A stretch of DNA of 64,000 nt, taken from Pyxicephalus adspersus (Eukaryota > Chordata > Amphibia > Anura > Pyxicephalidae). The DNA is taken from contig NC_092862.1 of the NCBI RefSeq assembly GCF_032062135.1, forward strand, positions 63,829,693 through 63,893,692. Reading direction: 5' to 3'. Shown here one piece after another: positions 37,901 to 51,017 of this stretch (positions within the stretch are counted from its first letter, which is position 1; every line of letters starts with the position of its first letter). The notes beneath the pieces were generated by a model. That model was given only the letters and a program-made list of their open reading frames with translations. It was not told the DNA's origin and searched no databases. Position numbers and translations under genes: made by a program.

Positions 37901-39697
37901 ACAAGTGCAGTCTGTAACTAAGATGGGTAAATTACATCTCCTGTTCATATTTATCTTTTTCCATGGAAAATATCTAGGTCTTTAAGCAACTAGAAACTAT
38001 GTGATGTCATCCATATTTTTTGTATATGACACATTTGATTTTTTTGAGGCAGGGCAGTAAAATCATTACCTTTCCACATACTATTTGTTACCTAATCTTT
38101 TCCACGAATAAATCTACAGATCTACAGGCCTAATTTTTTTAATTACAATATCAATTATGATATTTTAAAAGTGACATATCAAGCAAAGCTTTCACATGTG
38201 ATATTGCTTACGTTGAAGTTAACACAGATTTACAAAGTTTTTATTATTAGGTGATAAACATATTTTGGGTAATAAGATAATTTTAGCGTTTTACTTGCTA
38301 TATGCCAAATATCACAAGCTCTGATAGTGTTACAATAATATTTTATTTTAAAAAATCCATCATATTTTTTTAAAGTTAACTGTAATTTTGCACCAGGCAC
38401 CTAAATTTAAGCTGTATAACACAAGGCCCGTTAAGCTTGACCATTCACATTGTGTACTTCAGCTGCCGTTGGAAGTTAGGGACTGCTAAAAGTTCTTGAA
38501 GTTTTTTGTGGCTTTTAGAGCAGAAGATATCTAGTGCTGCACATAATGATATTAGAGTTTCAAGATTTTATGAGTAAGATTTACCAGCTACCATACTCTT
38601 GCCTAAAATGAGTGCTCTTATGACCACTGAAGCAGACTGCTTGCACACTGAAAAGACAGTTGTAAACACAATACAACCTGTCCATAGAATTCCCCAATTT
38701 ATGGGAAATTAGGCTATATTTTTAGGCAATCACCACTCTCTTTGTAATAAAGACCAGACCAGAAAGTAAATGGAAATCCTTTCAATATCTTGGCTACACT
38801 GGAGCAGTTGCTGGACGGTAGATGTGTTCAGACATTTGCCATTGGGGAGGTTTGGATCCGCTGGCAGTTTGACAAGTTAACATGGTAGCAAAGTATAATT
38901 GCTCCAGCAGGTACCAGCCTTCCCGGACAATCTCATGTCCAATCAGTTTGCAGAAGAAGCAAATTGATTGGGATTTCCTTCACTAGCGATACCATTCCTG
39001 CTGGAGTGAAGGGTGCAGATTTAACAAAAAGGGTGCAAAGCTTTTACATGTATCAGCAGGTAGGGTTTTGCTTTCTTCAGCCTGTGTAAAGAGCACATGT
39101 ACCATCAAAAGCTATTTTTTCCGAAGTGCCTTATGCATTTGATGTATCTTTAAATCCATTGCCTGTATCTACTTACTCTAAGTATATTTTTTCAATGTGC
39201 CATTGCGTGGTGATATATATATAGGGCTACAATAAATATTCAGAATTTAAATAAACTGAATTACCTTATTTAGTTGTATTGGCAAGTACACGTGTAAAAA
39301 TAATTTGTTTTCTAAGTTTAGTAAGAAATATACAACCCTGGTGGGGATCCTGCAAGAAATTTAGGAAGATGAATTCTATATTATGTAATGAATAAAGTAT
39401 GCCCTTAGGCACTAACAAATAGCACAACGACTTTCTGAAAAATGCTTGTTACCTAGGGACCATTTATTATTTTATACAGGTACAAACATTCTCTCATATT
39501 TAACTCAGAACAAATGTACCAGCATGTAAAAAATAAATGATTAAAAACTTTCCATATTTGACTATCTAGAAGATACAGAATTGGTAGGTATTGAGGAAAA
39601 AAACATAACAAATGAAAGATAAATAAGTAGAGGTTGATATTGGCATATAAGAGAGTAATGGTGCCTACATCAAAGATATGACAAAGTAAGGACAATT
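34936..39697. other. Intergenic stretch with no recognised gene
   Basis: AT-rich. Contains a compact hairpin at 36736-36764 (GCTTACACA, TCGT loop, TGTGTAAGC) and a direct repeat GATGGTAGCCC at about 36624 and 36654. A T-run is at about 37600-37612. A CAGCAGG..CCTGCTGG inverted pair near 38906 and 38997 may be part of a small decayed foldback. No coding exon signals found. Confidence 0.5.
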
Positions 39698-39910
39698 GGC
39701 TTGATTTATTAAAGCTCTCCACTGACTGAAGAGGATACACTTTTACCAGTGAAGCTGGGTGATCCAAAAATCTGGAATGATTCTGGTCCAGTATTAAAAA
39801 CATTTAAAAACAAATGACTTTAAGAAATCTATTTCAGGTTTCCTGGATCATCCAAGTTTACTAATGAAAGTATGTCCTCTTTAGCCTTGGAGAGCTTCAA
39901 TAAATAAGCC
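39698..39910. mobile_element. Foldback MITE with ~80-bp inverted arms
   Basis: The left end reads GGCTTGATTTATTAAAGCTC and the right end, inward, GGGCTTATTTATTGAAGCTC. The arms stay similar through GAGGATACACTTT / GAGGACATACTTTC and GGGTGATCC / GGATGATCC. The centre is a short spacer. A second copy of this family lies at 46878-47087. The 116-residue minus frame overlapping it has no meaning as a gene. Confidence 0.75.
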
Positions 39911-40397
39911 CAATAGGAGAGGTGTAAAAGGCTGGCCTATTAGGACAAACAAAATAGATGGTCTTATGTCTACTAAAAGACATGATTTTTTTTCAATTCA
40001 ACAATTAGGCACCAATGGTGGTAGGCACCATATAGTGGGTACATGAATACATGACATGATATATTTTGTATAAAGTATGCATTAATTGCAGGATCAGCTG
40101 TAAAACCATTGATCCCTCTGCAAACCTAGTCCGGTTGGTCCCATGCACAGCAATCTTCTTTTCACATCACCCCATCTCACACTGCACAGGCAGTCAAGTG
40201 ACATGTCTTCTTGAATATATTATTAATAATATTAACAAATAGAACCAGGAGAAAGAAGAAACAAAATAGGTATTCCATAAGTAAACCACAGGGGTAGTGA
40301 TTTAAAAAAAAAGCTAGGTAACGGAGATCTGTTAAGCGAACATCATGCAAAGAAGTCCATGTTCATGGTGAAGAATGAAGAATGCAATGCAATACGT

Positions 40398-40780
40398 TTA
40401 TTCATAAAAAAAACTGAAGATGATTCTTCCTAATCCTGCCATATCCTGTGGAATTTTTTTTGTCCTATTCTGAATAGCTGCTGTCAAATATTCCATTAGC
40501 CATATATTGTGAATCCTGCGATAAAGAGCCTCCATTGATGGAGGTGTATTAAGCTTCCAATGAGATTGTGTGCTGCAAGCAGGATTTGAGAGGTAAATTT
40601 GTGAGTAATAAGGTAACTGCTCCAATGGTAACCCTAATAGATGAGTCAAAAGGTCTGGTGGGGAGTAATGGTGAGTAACTTTTGAGAGGAGTTGGTTGGC
40701 CCATGACCTAAAGTCCCGAATCAGGATGCTATCCCTGAACCTCCGAGGTATGGTTCCAGCGGAACAAGATTTTATAGATA
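40398..40780 (-). pseudogene. L1/Tx1-type LINE ORF2, C-terminal relic
   Basis: Minus-strand reading, intact over about 120 codons: ...RDFRSWANQLLSK..., LLGLPLEQLPYYSQIYL, then a region RRIHNIWLMEYLTAAIQNRT ending at a stop near 40398. The 'M.LLT...NR...F...W' pattern of the L1 ORF2 C-terminus is recalled by LMEYLTAAIQNRTKK. This is a weak, pattern-based call with no catalytic motif. It could share its source with the L1/Tx1 relic at 9.5-10.9 kb. Sequence up to about 42 kb may include more of the same relic. Confidence 0.42.
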
Positions 40781-42654
40781 TTTTCCTTGTAATTTATGCA
40801 AATAGGCTTCCAAAGGTTTTATCCTATTCCCATGCAAAAAATTTAAAACATTTTACTTCTCTATGACCTCTCAGTTTAGAAAGAGTAAAACTTCTTCAAC
40901 TGCTGATGGAAATTGAAAAGGCAGCCAGCTTTCCCCTATGTTTAAGGTGCCCAACATCATCAAAATGAAGTCAACCCCTACCATTACCCTACTTTTTAGT
41001 TACTACTCCTTGACCAGCACTGACCCAAACAGGCTTCTAATATTATCTAAGTTATCTTAATGTTAAAAATTAAATTTTGTGCTAATAATAGCCAAAAGTG
41101 TTTCTATCTCTTTTCTTGTGCAGAAAATAACTAAGAGATAAAAAAAACAACCCATCAGACTGGATTTTTCTGACTTAATTTCATGTAGAGTGCAAATTTC
41201 AAAGTAAATCTCATCATGAACTGTCTAGCTGAAAAGTCAGAAAATGAGAGTTCCAGGTGATGCACCAGGGGGTCCTGTTTTAAAATGAAAACAATGAAAT
41301 TCTTTCATAAATGAAACATCCAGATGAATCACCAGGCGGTCCTTATTTTATAGAAATACTATAACCAACTCAACTACAGAAAATATAAAGAGTTTCTGCC
41401 AAAAGATTGCAAAGCAATTTCAGAAGGTCAGATCTCTGAATTTTTTGTGAGGTTCTATTAATACTAACATTATTCAGTCCATATCTGACACACCAGCTCC
41501 TTAATATCTCTAGCCAGCTTTTGATACAGAGGCTTGTAGAATATAGAAGTGATGGATAAAAAATCCTACCTAATCTGATTCTCCATAGCCATATTTTATT
41601 TGGCCTTGAAAATATGTTTTTCTAATGGCCATCTAAAGCATTTTACCATTTTACAAATGAAAAATGTGGGCATACAGTAATCCGCTGAGTTTGATGAGCT
41701 AATATTTTTGTACCACTGGAAAAATTCTTAATTTCCAGAATGTTACCTTGCATGTATTCAGGGGATCTGGCCTCCATCCCTGAATTAGGGGAAGCAGGGA
41801 AAGATAAAGATTGCCTCGGTTTAGGTAATATTTAGTTTCCTTTTCTTCTAGTATACCAGTCTCATACTAGAGGGGGCAAAAGTGTCACAATGGTTTCATA
41901 GGATGTGTTTATAAAGCTCAGTTGAATGTCTAGTTTATTTCTGTTAAAATATTTTAGATGCTATAAAACAAAGCCTTAAACTTTGTTTATTTAGGGCAAC
42001 CACAGCCTGAGTAGATAACTAGAGTGCTGCTAGAAATAAGAAATGTCTCTGACACCCATGGAAACAGTGAAAAGGAAAATGCTGTGGCATGGCCTGTGGG
42101 CATGGTCTACAGGCATGGTAATGCAGAGGATGAGTTTATGTTCAATACTGTAAAATCTGTGGGATAACAACACAATTGCCAGAGTAATTCTAGCCCATAA
42201 TATAATGTATTTACTGGACCACATATGGTCATTAGTCCTAATATTTAGGTGTGTAAGTGTGAGTGTTCCAGTGCCCATTATCCACGGCTACTCTAAACAA
42301 GCCTATAAGGACTAAAGCCCTAAACCATGGATGCAGGTCCTTCCTATTGTAGGAGCCCAAGAGGACCACATTAGTCACCTTGCAGAGCCATACCCAATAC
42401 CAAGGTAGGACTACAATGTAAAAAGTTCAGTATTGTAAAATCAGTGGGCTACAACACTCCTAGATAAAATTGCACTTAAATAGGTCTCTAAAAACTATTT
42501 ATGTATTTTGTATATTCAGTATTCAAATTAAACATTGGACCATCTCATTCCAACCAATTACATAAACTGTCTAATAAGATACATGATCTAAATATGTTTA
42601 CAGTTGGAAATTGAAAAAAAGCATTAACTTTATCACCACTCATATAATTTCTAA
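40781..42654. other. Intergenic stretch, possible LINE remnants only
   Basis: A near-repeated segment (GAT-CACCAGG-GGTCCT at about 41260 and 41327) is the only internal structure noticed. No gene recognised. Confidence 0.45.
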
Positions 42655-42735
42655 AGCTATGTACACACGTCAGATAATTGTAGCCCAAGACGAAAAGTCA
42701 TGCTCGTCTTGTGCAAAAATCTGACGTGTACAGCG
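42655..42735. mobile_element. Small TTAA-family MITE remnant
   Basis: AAAGCTATGTACACACGTCAGATAATTG at the left (only the first bases cited as diagnostic: AGCTATGTACACACGTCAGA) and ATCTGACGTGTACAGC at the right form inverted ends around a short core. The outer word AGCTATGTACACAC matches the termini of the MITE at 23298. The TTAA flanks are not preserved. It looks like a severely shortened or internally deleted copy. Confidence 0.5.
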
Positions 42736-43849
42736 GTCTCCTGCCTAAATATTTATTAAAAAAGTTTAAATAATAATAGTAGACAAATACAAATTAAACA
42801 CAAATTTAAATCAGCTTTAAAATATTAGTATTGGTTAAGGAGGATTACTAAGGGTTTAATAAGTTTAAGTAAACAAAGTTTACTGAATTTATTTCTTTAT
42901 TTTTTACTTGTAAGATTGCTTTAACTAACATACACAAACTAAAGGTCAGACCCCTAATCTACTATAAATGAAGAAGTTACTATGAAGCAATAAACACATT
43001 GCTACATTTACATTATTTTTAGCATTGCAAATGCTGTTCTGTGCTTCTTTGAAAATAAGTTTGGGAATTTCCAGGAAGTGCAGATAAAAAGTTGGAAGGG
43101 AGGTGGAAGGGCTTGGGGTATTACACCTACCCAACGTTTTTAGATGAAATATGCCTATAGCTGTTTAAACATGGGAATTGTATACATCTAGTAAATTTGG
43201 GTTTTATTTAAGCCTGCCCCCTTGCACATGCCATGATGTGATGTAAGAGGCGCTGCAGGTCTTTCATGATAACAGCAATGTCTTTTTCACATAACCAGCA
43301 TTCAATGCAGTATACAGATGTTTTAGAATGACACACTTGTTATAACAGTAGCTGTAAAAAATAATTTTTACTTGCTAAAACATTGCCGTAGCTATTAGTT
43401 TTTATTACTATTGCTGTTGGGTAAATATATTATATACAGGCAGCTCTGTAGCTGTTTTTAATAAGTGCATTGTATGCACTTTATAGATGTATTCAGATAA
43501 CAGAGGATGGCATATTTTTTCCAAATATTTCTACTGCCTCTGTGCTTTGTATACCGTTATTTGTTCCTATGCACTCCGCCAAAATAATTCTGTCCTTGTA
43601 GGTCCCAGTATATATTTTGTAGCTGTCCAGAAAGCCCTTAACTATAAAAAAGCAAAAAACAAAATGGGCCTGGGCACACTTGTGGAGGAAAGGACACCAC
43701 TTTGGGGCAAGTCATTCACTGGTTTTCAGTGATAACCTTTTTCATTTGATTCCCCCTTAAACATACTATGTTAAAAAAAATGTCTTTAAGAGTAAAATTC
43801 TATGCTTTTACTACAATGGTGTTGTTTACTTGTTGTTTACAAAGTTCAG

Positions 43850-44265
43850 TTGCTGTAGCTCAAATTTACACACACAGTCGAATAGTTCACCAGAGTTTGG
43901 AGGTCTCCTGAACACTCTTTTATTCACAAAAGATTGTAGTTTATAAGAAAAGTTTTTAAAGGCAGCTAGCCAAAACATATCTTTTATATGGTATGGCATA
44001 GTCTTAGCATGGCAGGGCAGGCTAAACTGTCAGGTGGACTAGATTTGCATGTCATCTACACACACTCCCTATTAAATGTGTGCATGATAAAGACATGCTT
44101 TGGTTTTAATTGCTCTACTTAAATATCAATTGCATTTGCATAATGTTTAGGGGGGATGGATACATACAAGGAGGTAATGAGACCAAATATTCATGTTGAT
44201 CTTTAAGAAATCTATTAAATGTGAGAAGAAGGTCTTACACACAGTAGTAGGTCGGTCTTACATAT
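43850..44265 (-). mobile_element. Possible LTR of an old retroelement (minus orientation)
   Basis: On the minus strand, TATAAAAG-like text at about 43998, CTTATAAAC at about 43950 and AATAAAAGAGTG at about 43915 lie in LTR-like order (promoter, then polyadenylation signal), followed by GTTCAGGAGACCTCC. TGTAAGACC near 44265-44235 could be its start. Neither a target duplication nor internal coding sequence was found, so it may be a solo LTR or a coincidence. Confidence 0.3.
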
Positions 44266-44570
44266 TGGTGGAAACATATTCAAACTTCCCACCTGATGTT
44301 GAAAGAAAATCTCCAAAGTGCTTAGCAGCTTGCCCAAATTTAAATACATTGACTGATTGATTAAGGGATATATTAGGTCACAAGATAGTATTGGGAATAC
44401 TGCCCCAGTTTTGATTGGGAATATTTTTCTGATCGGCTGTCACCAGCATATGGGAAAACCTTGGCAAGTCTAGAGATAGCACTCAAACAATTGAAGTTAA
44501 ACAGTAAGGTGCCAAAAGTGAATGAGTTGAAGTCAGGTAATAAGGTACCTTAGAATATAGTGTTTATATA

Positions 44571-45012
44571 CTAAAGCGGAACTAAACTACAAATAATAAA
44601 ATCACACTTCCCCTAATTCGGCAGTTCCCTCTATCGCGCTGGAGCTTTCCTTGATTAGGTCCTGCGCAGTCCTGGAATTCTCCTTAGTCCTGGCACAGAG
44701 GAAGGGCCCGGCGCCATCTTCTTCAGCCTTCTTTCTCCTTCTTCTAGCTACACCTCGCAGGTGCGATATCAGGTGATGTAGCTGCTGCAAAAGAGAAAAA
44801 AAAAGAGTAGCTCTTACTGCCCATGTGTGACACTGGCATCTCTTTACCTGGGACGCGTGATGTAAGTATCCAGGAGACTCTCCGCCTCAGTGATCAGGAC
44901 AGAAAGGGAAGGTGGTTCTCCCTTTTTTAAAAAAAATTTTGTTGCAAAAAAAGCAATATTTTTACTTGATATAAAAGGGTTGTCAAAAAATTTGAGTTTA
45001 GGTATGCTTTAA
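44571..45012. mobile_element. MITE with TTAA-like ends
   Basis: Left terminus CTAAAGCGGAACTAAACTAC; right terminus, inward, TTAAAGCATACCTAAACTCA. They match at most positions over about 22 bp. TTAA is intact on the right (45009-45012) and CTAA on the left. The interior is relatively GC-rich (for example CCCGGCGCCATCTTC) and non-coding; the frame at 44602-44790 is incidental. Confidence 0.65.
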
Positions 45013-46877
45013 CCACAGTACAGTCCGTAAGAGTGAGAAATACAGTATACTGTACAATGTAATGAATTTGAGAAGTACCAAAATCACTATAAAGTTTTTT
45101 ATTTTTGTAATAATTCAGGATAATAATCAAACTCCTATTCTTTAAACCAAAAAATGATATATATCTGTATAACTGTACTTTTGTTCAGTGAACATTAAAT
45201 GTTTTTGCTTTTATTATAATTCTCTTTAGGGTAAATATTAAGTCATTTTTTTAAGTCAAATTTGCAAATTTTATTTTAAAACTCTAATAAAATAAATACT
45301 GCTATACGATTTTGAGATCAATATAAATCTCAGACATTTATTAAAAAAAATTGCATTTCAGTTTTCATTTCACACAGTTAAGTCCTTTGTTTGTAACTGT
45401 AAGGTGCTAAAAATGTTAAATATTCATACAGTGTAAAACACATACAATAAAACGTTGCCACACAAATGTACGGTACTTTCTGTTCTAGAGAACAATGAGA
45501 ATTGCACATTAAATATTAATATACTCGATGCTTCAATGATAACTATAAAAAATATCTCTTTATAGCCTTTATACTAAAGCAACTGCATTGGTAAACCGCA
45601 ACCAAACTTCACAGGAATACTTAGCTTGAGCAAAAGAAAATTGTTTAAAGAATGCTGTAATAGTACAAGGAAAAGGGGAAGCTGCATTTTTTCATGGAAT
45701 CTCTAGTAAATATGAGAAAACATGTGCAACTGGCTTCTACTTGCATACCTTTTATAACTACTGTCATTAGCAATAGGACTGGGATGAGCAAATTTCACAG
45801 GTTGTTGGGTCTTTGTCATTACTGTTATACACATACATCACTGGATTGTCATTATGTCATTATTTGTGGAAATGGGTAAAGTTTACTAATTTACCCCTGT
45901 GCTTATGTCCTTGGGAATGGGAGGGGTATTTGTTTGCCTTCCTATTAAGAGGGGATTCAAAATGATACCATGCACCCCCCAAACAAATGCCTAGATAGTT
46001 TTTGAGAGGACTTTCTTTGGTGGAATTTCAATGTCACTATTTTTAGTTTAAAAATGAACAGAAACAATTTTAGGTCATACCCAAAGCATGTGATTTCAAT
46101 GGATTTGTTTATTTTTATTGCTCCCAAAGCTGCATGAAAGACCCTTACCGTGATGAACAGTATTTTTGTTTAAGTTGTACGTATTGGTACATGTCCCCAA
46201 TGGAAGTGGCTTCTCAATTCATTCTATTGGTGTAAATTAGCCTATTAGCCCTTCAAAAAATATTGTCCACTTTGTCTATTAACTTTTATCTATTCTGCTG
46301 TAATTGTTTCATTTTGCACAGAAATATGCATCTTTTGCAGAAGTTCAGACAAGCGGAATTCAGCTAATGTGCCTATCTCAGAGTTTGAACTTCCATATTA
46401 GTACTTGAATATATACAAAACTGTTATATTTGCTTTGTTTTCCATTTGCACAATCCCTCTTTATTACACGAATGATATGCCAAGAATCATAAACAACTAA
46501 AAAGGGAATACATCATAAATATATTCACATATAATGTCTATGTCTATTCAATTTTGTATCTGGTGCTTTTATATTTATATAATTATATTTTGTGCATTAT
46601 GTCAATTCATATAAATATGTAGTAATTGTATTCAGAAATAATTTTAGATTAAAGTTAATCAAGTATATATATTACTGTTATAGTAATAAAGGACCCATTT
46701 TATTTATAGCATACATTTTGCTTTTGCATGTGCATCAGAAATTTAGGGGGCCTTTAGTAGGCAAAATTCCTGGGCCCCTCTCCCTTACCTGTAAAAGATT
46801 CACCATTGGAAAAATCAAGCACTTTTAAATGAGCCGTAAACAAGTATCCCTTGTCCTCCATGCCCTGCTTCTGACAG
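45013..46877. other. Intergenic stretch, nothing recognised
   Basis: Very AT-rich. No gene or complete element. Confidence 0.5.
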
Positions 46878-47087
46878 TGGACCTGATTTTTCCAAGACTG
46901 GAGAAGATAGATTATCATGGTAGAACCTGGGTGACATAGCAGTCCTGGAAGTGATATGGTCAAGGATAAAAAAACATTTGCCAAATATTAAGAAATATAA
47001 AGTCCATTCCTGGTTTGCTGGATCACCCAGGATTTCCCATGATAATCTATCATCTCCAGTCTTGGAGACCTTTATTAAATTAGGCCC
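46878..47087. mobile_element. Foldback MITE, second copy of the 39.7-kb family
   Basis: Inverted arms: left CTGATTTTTCCAAGACTGGA then GATAGATTATCATGG and CCTGGGTGA; right GGATCACCCAGG, CCATGATAATCTATC and CTCCAGTCTTGGAGACC ending AAATTAGGCCC. GGTTTGCTGGATCACCCAG ties it to the family at 39698-39910. Overlapping open frames on both strands are by-products of the palindrome. Confidence 0.75.
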
Positions 47088-47709
47088 AGTGTCTTTCAAA
47101 CGTAACAACCAGCATCAATTTTATTCTAGACATGCATGAGATTGTATACTGAGTCCTTTACATTGGTGAAACTCTCCTGATGAGGCAGCACCCAATTCTG
47201 GGCATACGCAGAAGCAAAGGAGTTGCTGTCAGTAGCATCCAATGTAGAATCCCCACAGCCTGCTGGGATATGTGATGTAAATATGCCAGGAAGCTGCAGG
47301 ATTGTCTGACACTGGTATTGCCAACTGGGGCAGGCACACAATTGAAAAATTAATAAAATTTCATCTCTTTAGCAAAATATTGCCTTTTTGATCTTAGCTC
47401 CACTGTAAAAGCATAGTAGTGGAACTTGTTACATAAATATACAATATTGTATGTGTATCACCTATGCAACAAATAGTGAGATTATTAGAAAAAGTTCCTT
47501 AATGAAGGGAGCAACTACTTTTATGCATCCAACTAAGGGGACAGAAAGCTGATGGTTACCAATATATCTAACGGACAGTTATGGACCTCTTGCAATTAGA
47601 ATGGGACTTTGGGAATTCCCATAATAAATGTAAAACTCTGCTTCCTGTTGGATATGTTTAGAATACTAAGAATGTGGACAATACAGAAAGCCACCAAATA
47701 TAATACAAT

Positions 47710-47981
47710 GCCCCTGATTCATCAAACAAAATCGGATTATCGGTCGCGCATTCGTATTAGCGATCCGGAATCGCGCGCGATCGCGCTATTCAACAACCGG
47801 AAAAGCTCGCGCACGGAGCCGCGCTTATCCGACAGCTTTTTACTGGCAGAAATCCGGCCGGCAGATTCAGGATGCGAGTGGACGCGCGCACTCGAGTCCC
47901 GGACCGCGGTAATCCGCGATCGCGGGTCGCGCGTATTATCGCGCTTCCCGCGATCGCGGATTTCAATGATGAATCAGGGGC
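47710..47981. mobile_element. CpG-dense MITE (272 bp)
   Basis: Terminal inverted repeats GCCCCTGATTCATCA at the left and GCCCCTGATTCATCATTG inward from the right. AAT flanks both ends (47707-47709, 47982-47984), compatible with a 3-bp duplication, though too short to be proof. The interior is packed with CGCG, GCGATCGCG and TCGCGCG words and short inverted segments, in sharp contrast to its AT-rich surroundings. The + frame across it (47609-47998, 129 residues) is Arg/Ser-rich because of the CpG content and is judged non-coding. Superfamily unknown (a PIF/Harbinger-like 3-bp target is one option). Confidence 0.75.
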
Positions 47982-48440
47982 AATATGTTATACAATGATG
48001 AAACTGTGAAAGACATGTAGCTAAATATATTAAAGGAGCAAATAAATAAAAATGATGTGTTACCTAAAAAGTTATGTCAAAATGACTTAATGGTAAACAT
48101 GAATAACCCTAAACATGTGCTCAGTAAAACAACACAATGCTTTTCCTTTACTAATAACTTAGATCATAGGGAAATTTGTAAACATAAGAAGTATCTAAAG
48201 TTCATGATTCACACTTACACTAAGCAAAGTTTGCAAATTCCACATTGCAACTTAGAAGGCTGATACAGATATACTATATGTGTTCTCACAACACAGCTGT
48301 GTTGACATTGCATCATGTGTCAGAAAAGTACTCAATACAAGGTGAAGCTAGAGGTAATAAGTTCCTCCTCTGCCCAGTAGAAGAGAAGTGCTTAGACCTA
48401 TTTGGGACTTCTTATTTAGTGATCAGCAGGGCAGTGCCCC

Positions 48441-48880
48441 CTTACTTGGTTGTCATTGGAGCCATATCTGTCAGTAGAATAGTGTCCCTTACATAGCTTA
48501 TGGATGCCAGTGCAGCAGTACCACCTTAAGAAGTTGGAGGTCCATGTAGGTAATATTTCCTTTACCTGGTTGTCATTTGGCTAGTACGACCTTTGGAGGT
48601 TGTTAGGGTAATGGTAACCTCTTACATAGTTGTCAAAGAACTAGCTCCACCTTTGGAGGCTTTTAGTGGAGTATTCTCCCTTACAAAGTTATTAGTAGAA
48701 AAGATCCCCCATACATGGTTGATAAAATAGTAGCACCCTTACATGGTGGCTAGTTGAGGAGCTACCCCTCATGAGGTTGTCAGGGAAATAGCTCCCCATT
48801 ACATGGTTGCCAGTGAAGTAGCCCCCTATACATGTGTGTCAGTGTTAAATGGTTGTCATTGGAGTAGTGTCCTCTTAATA
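48441..48880 (+). repeat. Degenerate 30-bp minisatellite
   Basis: The core (C)TTACATGGTTGTCA(G/T)TGGAGTAG recurs at 48441, 48488, 48561, 48621, 48680, 48710, 48738, 48768, 48798 and 48826, with a likely further copy at 48844. Most intervals are 28-30 bp or about 60 and 120 bp, i.e. multiples of the unit. Between 48441 and 48680 some units are too diverged to read. The repeat is old and shows no coding frame. Confidence 0.75.
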
Positions 48881-51017
48881 TGTATGGGTATTACCTATTA
48901 TTTTTAGATTATACCTTGAAAAAATATTTTCCAATCAACTTGTGAATACAAGTGGCCCCTTTTAAGTTTAAAACCAGTCTGATGGGTATTTATGTTACAA
49001 ATGTAAAAACAGACAAATTTGCAGGATGTTCTTTTCTGTAGTATAGTAGGCCATATCAGGGTGCCTGCCGTATTTTAGCCAGGCTCAGATTTATCTATGA
49101 CCAGCCTATAAAGAGGAAGGCCAGATCTTGCACATAATATGAGCTTCTATTTAACTGCAGAGAACTGTTGAAGAAGAAATAAACCACTTTCTCCTTTTTG
49201 TTAGATCAAGGTCACTTTAAATACTGAAAACTATTTTTCAATTTCCTGGTATTTGTTGCTATATGTTTATGAACAATATTTCATTTAATGTTGGCATTTA
49301 TATTCAGTGTTATATTGGAAGATATTGCTAATATTAGCAGCATTTATTTTTCTGTATTTTATACAGTGCTGGTATTGGGTTTTGTCCAAACAATTATGCT
49401 GTGAGGAGCATAGGCTGTATGTACGCATGCAAATTTTCAAGCAGACAAACAATGAAACATTCGTATCTGTAGCTTTGGTCGGTTTGTGTAAATGTAAAGC
49501 AACAAAACAATCACTGTTCTCTTGCTGTTATTTTTGAATTGCATAACTCTGCTCACTTTACATGGTATTATATTTGGAGTGCAGGCATTAATCAACATAT
49601 TACTGCTTTACTTAGCTGAGATAGCACCAAGGATTCACCAGCCATTAAACTGACATCCCTGCTGTCAAAATATAAGGAAATTATACACGTACAGCTATTC
49701 TGTTAATTTTGGCAGATATTGAAACAGACCAAAATGATTATATAATAATAGAAAAAGCAACACATTTAATGATTAATATCTAATAAAATATAAAGCTATC
49801 TATCTATCTATGTATATTATCCATCTATATAAATGATCTAAATATATGATCATATATATATATATATATATATATAATCATAAGTTATGGTGCTGAATAT
49901 CCTTTAGCCTCATTATCTCTTTTGTACATAGTATGTGGATGACTGTTACTTAGTTGCCGTGTTTAGTGGTGACAGTAATTTTAGCTGCAGCCAGAAGGAA
50001 ACTGGAAGTTCAGCCGATTATGCAATGTCAGATACCAGTTGTATTCACCCTGCTATCAATCCTGTGGGTATAAGAAGGAGAAAGTAGATAGATTTTAAGG
50101 GCTTGTTCAGGATCAGAAAGGCCGTTAGATAAGAGTCTGTCAGTGAGATGTGTATTAGACTATATTCTCTGCAAACTACAAATCACTATCTAATGAACTA
50201 CTTGTGGAAAGTAAGGCCTCTCAATTTTACAACTTACTTGTCGGCTGACGCATATTTCTTTATGACTGAATTAATTTAATGTGCATTAACCTCTATGGAA
50301 AACAGAAAATGAGAAAATGATTCTTACACAATAGCCATGCTGCCAGCATGCTTATACCTAACAAAAAAAAAAAAAAACAATTAGAATCATATTTTATGAT
50401 TCACTTCATTGGAATGCTGATTCACTTCATTGGAATGCTGGTTCACTAGCAGTTTAGATGATTTTTGAGTTTAAACGTTGTTGGTTGTTAGAAAAATGGC
50501 CTCTTTTTATAGACATTCTTTTTAGATATTGTAGAACAGTAACATAATAATATTTTAGTATATACTCCAATATAAACCAATCCAAATATAAACCAAGATA
50601 CTTATTTATACCTGGCAGTAAACCTACTTTGACTCATGTATAAACCTAGGACACAATTGTGGCTGTTACTCCTAACATTCTAAAGAATTAGAATAAATAA
50701 TAAAAGTAATGTGGACAAATTCATATATATCATTTCTCATTTTAATTTTTTTTAAAGAAGATAGATTTAAATTGGAACCTAAGTGGTTACTTTTAATTGT
50801 GTCTGTTCTGAGCTATCTATTTTTTACATAGCCTTATATTCTATCAATGGTCAAACTCTTCCTTTAAATCTGATAAGCAAAAAGAGAAGAACTGTTCTTT
50901 CATAGATTGTAAAACTTTTTATCACTACTCCTGCACTTGTACTGTTTTCCTCTCATTAGTGGAATCCAGTGTTATGCAACTGCTGTAGTATATATACATT
51001 TATTTTTGGCAATTTAT
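48881..51017. other. Intergenic stretch, simple repeats
   Basis: Holds a CTAT/TA run at about 49796-49876, an A-run at about 50362, and two adjacent copies of GATTCACTTCATTGGAATGCT at about 50399-50440. No gene recognised. Confidence 0.5.

Noticed and set aside
47609..47998. 129-residue Arg/Ser-rich frame
   Set aside because: Explained by the CpG-dense MITE; the palindromic termini lie inside it.
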